Origin: Ilyonectria destructans | Taxonomy: Eukaryota; Ascomycota; Sordariomycetes; Hypocreales; Nectriaceae | Direction: 5' to 3' | DNA: 64,000 nucleotides | NCBI GenBank assembly: GCA_020740775.1 | Contig: JAHEWK010000010.1 | Span: 2,542,001-2,606,000, forward strand | Shown: piece by piece, positions 54,544-64,000 of the stretch | Position numbering within the stretch: the first letter of the stretch is position 1 | How the letters are laid out: each line of letters begins with the position of its first letter | Program-made: the position numbers and the translations under genes | Notes under the pieces: generated by a model | What the model saw: the letters and a program-made list of their open reading frames with translations, nothing else | Database searches by the model: none | What the model was told of the DNA's origin: nothing

Positions 54544-56904
54544 TAAATTAACAGCTAAAGTCTATAGATTAAAATATCTAAAATCTAAAGGTTATAATAG
54601 CCTAAATTTAAAAGCTAAAATAGATATTAAAATATAGTAGCTTTATATATCTAAATATTAAGATATAAAGATTAAAGTAGCTTAAGCCTAAAGGCCTAAA
54701 TAGATATTAAGAGGTAATATTACAGGCTAAATTTAAAGGAAAAGCCTAAATATAAGCTTAAGCTAAAAGTATTATAACTTAAAAGTATTACTAATAAGTA
54801 GAGTTTTTACTATAACCTCTTAATAAAATCTTCTCTTTTTTTTTTCTTTTTACTTTTAAATACTTTTAAATATAAGAATTCTATTATTAGATAAATTTAA
54901 AACTTACTTTTTATATTATTTAAAGCTTAACTATTTTATATTATTCTTATAGTAAGTAGGCAGTAATAAAAAATCTATTTATAGAATCTACTAATTAAGC
55001 TATTTAGCTATAGTAGGTAATTTATAAAGCTATCTATAACTAAATTATATTACTGTAGAATTAATTAGCTTAATTAGATATACTATATTCTACTTTTAAT
55101 ATTATAGTAATTATATTAAATAACTTTAATACCTCTATTAAAAATATACTATTAGTTATATAGAAGCTGCTACTTTTAGAGCTTATAGCCTCTAATAGAA
55201 GAAAGCTACTTTTAAATCTATTTAAATTTTTAGGTATCTATAGTAACTATATAATATAGATATAGTAAATATAAGATAAAATCCGAATTAATAGCTTTAT
55301 TATTAATAGTAATAAGTATATATAGTACCTTATTAATATCTACTTATTAATTAAGCGCTAATATATTATAGCTACTTTTTACTACTTTAAAAGCCTATAG
55401 AAACTTTATAACTTTAAGTAATTTATAATCTATTTTAATTATAACTATAAAAATGAAAATATCTAATAATAAGCTATAAAGTTACTATAGAAGCTATAGT
55501 AGAGTAATAATATCTTATTTTCTATCTTTCTTTCAGTTTTTAAATAGTAAATCTTTAAAGCTAATAATACTAACTAAAATAATAATATAAAAATAACCTT
55601 TCTTAAGGGAGTATTTAAATTATAGCTATAATATAATTTAATTACTATAGATCTTCCTACTAACTTCTTTTTCTAGCTAAATAAAATATAAGAAGTTACC
55701 TAAAGAGTAGAGAATCTTAAGGTAAAATTAAATTAACCTTACTATAGATATAATTAATTTAAGAAATAGAATTAGAAGGAGATATATTAATAACTAATAT
55801 TAATTAAATTTAAAGTATTCTAAAGAAAGCCTAAAGGAATATAGTAAAAATACTATACTAAATAGAGTAATACTATTATTATATATATACCTCTTTAAAC
55901 TATATAGCTTAAAACTACTTAAATTGCTATATTAACTTTTAAGTTATAATTACTAAAGTTACTTTCTATAGTAAGAAAACTATAGAAAAATAGATTAATA
56001 GCAGTAAGAGCTTATTTAATAAAAAGTTAGAAAATAAATAGCTTTAAGATAAAATTAGATTCTAAAGTTTTATAAGATACTATAAAAAGAATAAATAAAA
56101 TAAAATAAGTAAATAGTTAGTAAATTTACTATAATAGAGATTTAAGTTAATAATATCTAAATTTAAGCTTTTATTAATAGCAGCTATAATATCTATATTC
56201 TAATTAATACTATTTATACCTAAAAATTATACCTTCTATTTATAGAAATTAAATTATAATATTTTAATAGCTTTACTAAAGTAACTATATTTATTACTAT
56301 TAGTAAAATAATAGTAATAAATCTTAAGATTAAAGATTATAAATAAACTGCTTTTACCTATATTATATAAAATCTAAAGAAAGAATTCTTCTTAAGGAAA
56401 CTTTAAATAGAATAAAATAATATAAGCTATTTTACTAAAAGAAAGTAGATATACTATAGAGCTACTAACTTAATCTTATAGATAGATAGTAAGAAGAAAT
56501 TAATTTAAATCTAGAAGATTTATACTATTTAGCTAGTTATAAAATCAGTAATAGTAGGATTCTACTAGTAGCTTTACTATAGGTATTTTTATAGAGATAG
56601 TAAAATAATTCTTATAGAATATATCAGTCTAGCTAATATTAACTGAGCTCTTTATAAAAAATCCCTATTAACTTAAGCTTATATATACTTATTAATATCC
56701 TTTAGAACTTTAAAAAACTATTTTTAGCAGTAAAAATTAAAAAGCTCTCTCTCTATTAACTAAATATTAACTATAAAGTAAACTTATAATAAGATCTTAA
56801 AAGGGATAAATCCCTTTTACCTTAGGGACTTTTTTATAGTATATTTTAAGAGGAATTACTAATTCTATAGAAGATTCTTATTAAACTGCTTAATAAAAGG
56901 TATA

Positions 56905-57640
56905 TATAAGCTAGTAGCTTAATTATAGCAGCCTTTATTTTATTTATTAAGAAATTAAAAGGCAGTTTTTACTTCTACTATAATTACTACACTCTTAATA
57001 TAATTATATAGTAAGACTGCTACTTTTTTTTACTTATTATTAAGACTTTTTATAACTTTATAGAGACCTATTAATTTATTAAATTAAATATAGTTACTAT
57101 CTTCTATAAGATTTAAATAGCCTTTAGCTATAAGATTAAAACTGCTTTCTATATCTATTTTAGCTTTTTTAAATAGCTTATATATCTATTTAGACTTAAT
57201 AGTACTCCTACTATATTCCAGTATTATATTAACTATATATTATAGAGGAAACTTAATAACTTTATTATAGTATACCTTAATAATATACTAATTTACTTCT
57301 TAGGGATCTTAAATAACTATATAAAAAAGGTTTAATAAGTATTTAGCACTCTTATAGCAGTGGTATTAAATTTAAATCTTAAAAAGTATAAATTTATAAT
57401 AAAAAAAGTTAAATACCTTAGATTTATTATTATAGTAGGAAAGATTATTTTTTATAACTTAAATAAATAGTAAGCTAGCTAAAAGTAATAGGTATCTATA
57501 ATAATAATAAAAATATAAAGCTTTTTAGAATTTACTAGTTATTACTGGGTTTTTATATTGAATTTCTTTAAGGTTATAATATCTTTAATTAATCTTATAA
57601 AAAAGAATATTCTTTAATTTTAAAGTTAGTATAAAAAAGC
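56905..57640 (+). pseudogene. Ty3/gypsy reverse transcriptase relic
   Basis: Despite many stops the plus-strand frame is readable as a gypsy polymerase: IIAAFILFIKKLKGSFYF (for the APxLFVKKxxGxxRF block), FIKLNIVTIFYKI (KLD block), STPTIFQYYINYIL (APATFQRYIN block), VYLNNILIYF (YLDDILIF block), NLKKYKFIIKKVKYLRFII (KCEF...KYLGFII block). The catalytic Asp residues of the KLD and YLDD motifs all read Asn, and Trp/Gln positions read as stops. These are RIP-type changes. It lies between LTR-like copies A and C, whose spacing would suit a 6.9-kb element. Function is lost. Confidence 0.82.
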
Positions 57641-59958
57641 AGCCTTTTAAACGCTATATTAATACTTCTATAAGATACTAGCTTTAATTTAATAGAACTC
57701 TAACTAAAAGATCTTTTTAAAGTCTAACTTCTCTAGCTATACTCTTAATAAAGCCCTCTTATAAAAGAATTTATAGAGTATTTACTGCTCAGTTATATTC
57801 TACTTATAGTAACTAAGTAAATATAAGTATAACTATTTAATTTATAACTAAAAGATACTTATAATTATAAACTGCTTAAAGAAATAAAGAGTAAAGCTAT
57901 ATAGCTATAAGTTTTTTATAGTAATTATAGACTATAAGAATCTAATTTACTTTATAAAAAAGTAGTAACTTTCTAAATAATAAAGCTATTAGGCTAAAAA
58001 CTTATAGCTTTATAATTTTACTCTATAATATTAATTTAATAGAGAGAATATTATAGCTAATATACTTAGTTACTATAAATAGAATATACTACTGAAATTA
58101 GATAACTACTATAAATAAAAATATTATATCTAATTAATTCCTAATATAATAATTCTATAGAAGGCTTTTATTTATATTATAGCTATTATAGTATAGCTAA
58201 CTGTAATATTTCCCTTATATTTTAACTTTTAAGTACTTTAAGAAGAAATTATTAGTTAAAATAAAATCTATTAATTTACTCTTATTATAGTTATTTAAAA
58301 AGGCTATTACTTCCCCCTAAAGCTTAAGCTATAAGTAAATATTATAGAATATTAAATAAGCTTTTAAAATAGCTAATCTATAGAAAGTAACTTTAAGTCC
58401 CTAGGGGTTATAATTTAAAGAATTCTTAAAAGGTTATTAAAAACTAGCTGTATATTTATATTATCTAACTAAAGTATAACTCTATTATATTAAATTACTC
58501 TAGCTGAATTAGTATAACTGTAGTTATAAACTGATATTAATTTTAATCTAGCTACTTATAGCTAATTTATATTTTTATTACTAATTATAACTATTATAGA
58601 AGGAACTATATCTAAAGAAAGAGAAAAAGAAAATCCTTAAATTCCTATTAATTCTATTATAATTCTATTATAATCTTACTATAAACTTTATTATTAATTT
58701 ACTTCTAATTAATACCAGTAGATTTTATTACCTTTAAGTTATTATTAACTAACTAACTTATATAATAACCTTAAAAAAGATAGCTACTATAAATACTAAA
58801 GTATATATATAGCAATTTATTAATTACTACTGCTAATTCTATAGAATATCCAGCTTAATTATAAGTAATAAAGAAAGTAATTAAATTAGCTAATTTTAAT
58901 AGGCTTTTTATAAGCTAGCTAAAGTTAAATAGTAACTTAATACTGCCTACTACCTTTAAATAAATAGTAGGCCTAAAAGATATAATTAGAAAATTTAAGT
59001 TTATCTTTAAGTTTATATTATCTACTTCTAAAAGAATTAAAGTTACTATTTACCTATAGTATAGCTAGTACTTAATAATAGAGAATACTTATTAACTAAA
59101 TTAAGCTTTTTCTTTATTAAATATAGCTACTATATTTATATCTTAAAATAGAAGAGATTAAAACTTACTTACTAGTAATAAGTAGTAAGAAAGTAACTTT
59201 TTAGCTAGTTAAAAAGCTTTAAGATATCTATAAATTTATTTAAGCTACTTTAATAGTAGTATAATAATATTAAAAAGATAATATAAATAAGAAGTAATAT
59301 CTTACTAAAAAGCTTTAAATTAAAAATAAAATATAAATAGACTTTAAAAACTTTAAGACTTTAAAGCTTTTAATAAAGCTTAACTAGCTATATTAGAAAT
59401 ATTAAATTATTAAGATTATTAGCTTATATATAGTAGAACTAAATATCCTTAATATAATCTATCTATAATTCTATATTAATTTATTAAAAAGAGTATAAAA
59501 AAACTCTCTCTCCAGCTAGAAATAGAATAATATATAACTCTTATTTATTTATATAAAAAATAGCAATAAATTTAAAATTAAAGAAATTCTCTATATCTAT
59601 TAGAAGCAGTAAGAGTATAGTATATTCTATAAGGCTTTAATATATTAATATAGATATAAAAACCTAATTTAAAAGCTAATTAATAGTATATAGAATCTAA
59701 AAGTACTAAATAAATATAAATACTGCTACAGTTTAATTAATATAGCAGATAGACCTTATAGTAAATATAATATCTTAAAAAAAAGAATTATAAAAATTAC
59801 TAGCCTATAAGTTTTTATAGAGAATATATAGTAAGAGAATAATAACTTATTAATTTAGCTTTAGCTTAAAAATATAGATATACTAACTATATAAAAATCT
59901 ATAAATTAAAATAAAAATACAGAAAGAATACAGTAGAAATATAAAGAGGGTATAAAGT

Positions 59959-60511
59959 TATTAGAGGTTATAAGGCAGTAAAGTAAAGTAATATAATTAT
60001 AAAAGAAATATCCTAATAAAGGATATATAGTTAAGAGGTATATATAGATAAAAGGTAAATAGTATAAGATAGTATAAGATAGTATATTAATAGTGTATAA
60101 TATAGTAATACTAATATATTATAAGTCTGGAATTACCCAGGGGGTCTTAGCCTTTTTATAGACAATTTACTTAAAATCTAGCTATTATATTAGAACAATA
60201 GGTATACTATTAAAAAGCCCTAAATTCCAGCTTTCTTATAGTATTATATTTATCCTTATACGTATTTTCCTTATTGAGTAATATTGATTTCAAATAGTGT
60301 ATACTTTAAAATTAATTGATTTTAAAGCGCGGATAGATTAATAAGCCGATTCGGGCTGATTAGTTATACAGTATAAATATCGATAATATGCTGTATTTTA
60401 GTATATAATTATAAGATTTTTATTAGAATTTATAAGCTAATTTTTAAAGCTTAAAGCTTAAAGCTTAAACTGTAAAGTAATTATAAAGTTATATATTTAC
60501 AGTCTTTAACA
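59959..60511 (+). repeat. LTR-like repeat, copy C (553 bp)
   Basis: It starts TATTAGAGGTTATAAGGCAG, ends GTCTTTAACA, and contains the GGAATTACCCAGGGGGTCTT core unmutated. The purine-rich AAAGAGGGTATAAAG just before it could be a polypurine tract, making this the 3' LTR of the gypsy relic that starts with copy A. Confidence 0.75.
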
Positions 60512-60921
60512 CTATTTAAAGATAAAGCTATAATAACTATAATAACTATAATATATTATAATAAAAAGAATAAAAAGAGTTAAAATTAAAATCTAAATAA
60601 ATAACTTAATTAATTAAAAAATAATAAACTTTTTAGCTAATAATATTTAATTAAATAGATTTTTAAGAAGTTTTAAAAAAAATAAACTAAAAAACTATTA
60701 ATTAAAAAAGATATTATATTAATAATACTTATTTATTCTACTAGATTTTATATAAGATTTTTTAATTTATAGCTTTAATAGGTTAAGCTATTAATACCTA
60801 CTTAATATAGTATTTTCTATTAAAGAAAGCTATTAATTTTAACTTTAATTATAATAAGAATTTAATTAAATAACTTAATTTCCTAAAAAACTGAAAAATT
60901 CTAACTTAATAGTATTAATAA

Positions 60922-61476
60922 TATTAGAGGTTATAAGGCAGTAAAATAAAATAATATTATTATAAAAGAAATATTCTAATAAAGAATATAAGGTTAAGAA
61001 GTATATAAAAATAAAAGGTAAATAGTATAAAATAGTATAAAATAGTATATTAATAGTATATAATATTATAATACTAATATATAATAAGTTTAAAATTACT
61101 AAAGGGGTTTTAGCCTTTTTATAGATAATTTACTTAAAATCCAGCTATTATATTAAAATAATATATATACTATTAAAAAGCTTAAAATTCCAGCTTTCTT
61201 ATAGTATTATATCTATTTTTATAGATACTTTTCTAATTAAGTAATATTAATTTTAAATAGTAGATACTTTAAAATTAATTAATTTTAAAGTATAAATAGA
61301 TTAATAAGCTGATTTAAGTTGATTAATTATATAGTATTAATATTGTTATTAATACCGTATTTTAATATATAATTATAAGACTTTTATTAGAATTTTCAAG
61401 CTATATTCTTAAGCTTAAAGCTTAAAGTTTAATTTTATAAAAAAGTTATAAAGTTATATATTTATAGACTTTAATA
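60922..61476 (+). repeat. LTR-like repeat, copy D (555 bp)
   Basis: It starts TATTAGAGGTTATAAGGCAG and ends GACTTTAATA. It is the most decayed copy: the core reads AAAATTACTAAAGGGGTTTT, differing from copy C mainly by G-to-A and C-to-T. It is likely a solo LTR or the end of a second element. Confidence 0.72.
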
Positions 61477-62520
61477 AATAATATAAAATCTCTCTTAAGA
61501 AAAAAAAGAAACTAAGGAAATTTAAGATTAAAATAGTTATTATCTTTAATTTTTATACTCTATTAAGTATTATCCCTTAGGTTAAATATACTATTTACTA
61601 TTTAATAATTAATTATTCTTATTTTACTTTTTAATAATTTATAATAGAGAGTATAAAAATTATACTTACTGAGTATTACTAAAGTTATAATATTATATAA
61701 TCTAAATTTAAAGTAGGAGTATATTCTTTAGGTACTCTTACTTTTATAAATAGCTATTTAATATTAGTAGCTTTTTCTTTTTAAGTATAAACTGCTTTTT
61801 TCTGAACTTTATTACTAAATAGTATAGAAATCTCTATATAGAAGGTCTTTTTACTCTTAATATTATTACCTTCTATAATATTCTTAATATTAAGTTCTAT
61901 TTTTCTATTAAAAAGTTTATTAATTTCCTTTAGTAATTACTTACTTATCTCTATCTAAAAGAAGATTATAAAAATAAGCTTTAAAATATTAAATAAGATA
62001 TTAATAATATATATCTTCCAGCTGATATATTTAAGAGTAATAAATATAATAAAAATAGTAAAAACCCTTTATAGCTATATTAATAATAACAATATTAAAT
62101 AAAAAAATAAGTATACCTTAAGGGATATATATAATAATTGAGTATATATAGAAATTAATATTAATCTTACTATAGTAAATATAAATATATAAATAGCTAT
62201 ACTATTTATATAGAGTGAGAAACTTAATACTTCTAGCAGATATATAATAATTAATATAGTTTATTTAAAGCTAAAACTACCTATTACCTATATTAATATT
62301 GGATATTTCTTCTTATTTATATATCTCACTTTATTATTTAATAGTATAAAAAGAATAATTTGCATACTTCTAAAGTTACTATTAAGAGCTATATAGATAT
62401 CTAAGGATATAACTATTACTATTATTTATAAAAAACTTAAGGACTAATAATAAGAAAGATATAAAGCTATTAAATAACTTACTATTAAACTTAAGGACTA
62501 TAAGGCAGTCTACTAAAGTA

Positions 62521-63194
62521 GAATTTTAGGCGTAAAACCTGTTAGATTAACTAGCTGTGCTATTTTATATAAAAGTGTAGGATACCCCACTTATACTTAT
62601 AGCTGTTATTATAAGCCCAGATTGTCTGAGACATCTAATTGGGTAGATATCTATTCTTAATTGCATCAGGTCCCCACTCTGAGTTTCTATACAGCCTTTA
62701 TACTGAAGTAGCTAGAAGGATATTGCTATAACAATTACACGCCCATTATGCAAAATACACACCGTGACGGCTGTGATTATCCAGATATATCATCTGTTGG
62801 ATTGACCCTCGGGTGACGACATAAGGGCCGGATAGGCACAATCCTCTGATATATCAATATCCTGATTACAGTTATAGGTGGCGAAATTGACATCATAGGT
62901 GGCGAAAAGCCCCCATAGAAAAGAGGAGGCCGGAGACTCCGGGGATCATAAAGGAGAATGATGATAAATTAATACAATCATCGTCAAAAACACTATTGCC
63001 CTGATTGAATTGGCTGTGACGGATCCATCAGTACGTACTAATCCGATACATCAACATGTCGGGGCCCAATCCGAGCCTCCACGACACGTATCTACTCGCT
63101 GGAGCCAGGAGACTTGGTTCAACCTTAGAGGTCATCCGCTTGAATTCTAACTAACCCAAGCAGTATCTGGTCAAAGGTACTCATGTTATCTGCC
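62521..63194. other. Boundary between AT-rich block and GMC gene
   Basis: GC content rises over this stretch. No gene is recognised; it should contain the 3' untranslated region of the GMC oxidoreductase gene whose stop lies at the 63195 end. Confidence 0.35.
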
Positions 63195-64000
63195 TTACTG
63201 CTTCAGCCCTAGCTCCTGAATAATGATATCCGCAGCCTTTTCGCCGATTACCAAGCTTGCATTTTGTGTATTCGCGCCCATATTCGTAGGTGGGATACTT
63301 AGGTCGGCAATCTTCAGCCCCTGAGTGCCGTACACGTTCAGCTGATGATCTACGACGCCGAAGTTCTCGCGAAGCGCCATCCTTGCCGTGCCGAGCGAAT
63401 GCCACGTGGTACTAATTTTCTCGCGCAGCCATTGCTCGATAGCGTCATTATCTTCAGATGAGTATTGGAGATCTTGAACATCTCTGAGCGGGGCGTCTGT
63501 CTCGATGCATGCCGCTGCAGACCCGTCAGGGAAGCGTGGGTGTCCTAGGGCCAGCTCACCACGATATATAGCTGTGCGCCGCATAATCTCTCGCTGCTTC
63601 TTGTACGCCCAAATCTGCGTTTTCAGGTCAACGTCGTGAACGTCTGTGAAGAAGCCGACGTCGAAGTCTAGCGGATCGCTCAACTCGGGCCCAGTAATGT
63701 GTATATGCCCACGTGAGTATGGGTAGGCCGTGACATTGAAGACCGTGACATACTGCCCAGCTGGGATGGCTGAATGATCACCGAGGAAGCTGTTATTATT
63801 AGCACTGCTGGAGCAAGGAATGATCATTAACGCTTGCGAGATCTTACAATGACATTAGACCCATAAGCATCAGAGGCTTGTCAAGAGTGTGCTTGAAGTC
63901 TCGGTCCCAGGTGGCTTGGAATTCAGGGCCAAGAGCGGTGATATCAGCCTCTATCGGCCGAAGTTTGGCGGCGATGTCGATGGCATTCCAGCCCAAGATC
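63195..64000 (-). CDS. GMC-family FAD-dependent oxidoreductase, C-terminal part (runs off window)
   Basis: GMC oxidoreductases (glucose oxidase, aryl-alcohol oxidase and relatives) oxidise alcohols using FAD, often outside the cell. The window end to 63848 encodes ILGWNAIDIAAKLRP, FQATWDRDF and LMLMGLMS. A very short intron (about 40-43 nt, GTAAGA...CTCCAG or CAGCAG) leads to 63807/63804-63195. This contains VTAYPYSRGHIHI, PLDFDVGFFTDVHD, TTWHSLGTARMA with the active-site His, VYGTQGLKIADLSIPPTNMG and a final NTQNASLVIGEKAADIII, where the second active-site residue is Asn. Everything visible is intact. The N-terminal FAD-binding half lies beyond the window, so the subfamily cannot be fixed. 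Confidence 0.85.

Larger units (their letters stand above)
49700..62520. repeat. 12.8-kb RIP-saturated AT-rich block of retrotransposon relics
   Basis: The sequence is overwhelmingly A/T with stops in all frames and no open frame of useful length. It contains nested LTR-like repeats and a mutated Ty3/gypsy polymerase region (listed separately). This is the composition expected after RIP of repeated DNA, probably heterochromatic. GC content recovers near both borders. Confidence 0.85.

Noticed and set aside
49700..62520. Possible mitochondrial DNA insertion or centromere
   Set aside because: AT-richness alone is not evidence; readable gypsy polymerase and repeated LTRs explain the block as RIP-mutated retrotransposons.
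1..64000. tRNA, rRNA, CRISPR and prokaryotic operon features
   Set aside because: No cloverleaf or 5S-like sequence was recognised by eye, no regularly spaced repeats with unique spacers exist, and the spliced genes are eukaryotic. A tRNA scan would be needed to exclude tRNAs fully.

Overview
The window is nuclear DNA from a filamentous ascomycete (Pezizomycotina). The evidence is short GT-AG introns (about 40-170 nt) with CTAAC/CTGAC-type branch sites, HET-domain and NACHT-ankyrin proteins, Zn2Cys6 regulators, a CAS1-type acyltransferase, and AT-rich blocks in which transposon relics carry the C-to-T/G-to-A scars of repeat-induced point mutation (RIP). The exact genus cannot be read from the sequence.

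Layout. 0.6-1.6 kb: relics of a DUF7580-like protein and an O-methyltransferase. 2.6-11.6 kb: a HET-domain gene (minus) head-to-head with a giant NACHT-ankyrin (NLR-like) gene (plus), a probable allorecognition pair. 12.1-23.3 kb: a group of secondary-metabolism-like genes (Zn2Cys6 regulator, MDR enoyl-reductase-like enzyme, SDR, NmrA/SDR-like protein, frameshifted HxxxD acyltransferase, C-terminal piece of an alcohol acetyltransferase) plus a broken second copy of the regulator. No PKS, NRPS or terpene synthase is visible. 23.5-28 kb: a graveyard holding an unrecognised ORF, an internally deleted LINE, a degenerate Zn2Cys6 gene, a thioesterase-fold pseudogene, a MULE transposase relic and a lone Tc1 terminal repeat. 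29.4-32.2 kb: an apparently intact CAS1/PC-esterase O-acetyltransferase gene. 32.3-37.9 kb: a flavin monooxygenase pseudogene lying between two related AT-rich LTR-like repeats and interrupted by a 1,021-bp miniature LTR element (TRIM-like) with identical 194-bp LTRs and a 5-bp target duplication. 38.2-45.2 kb: a RIP-damaged Tc1/mariner element followed by a full-length LINE with intact ORFs and a 14-bp target duplication. 45.2-48.3 kb: an ankyrin-HET fusion gene. 49.7-62.5 kb: a RIP-saturated AT-rich block made of LTR retrotransposon debris, including a Ty3/gypsy reverse transcriptase. 63.2-64.0 kb: the 3' part of a GMC oxidoreductase gene running off the window.

Together this looks like a fast-evolving accessory region: self/non-self recognition genes and orphan tailoring enzymes embedded in layers of transposons. 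Old layers are erased by RIP; the LINE and the TRIM-like element are young and unmutated. The most interesting single item is the TRIM-like element at 34134-35154. Gene models were assembled by eye from reading frames and splice signals; no database search was possible.
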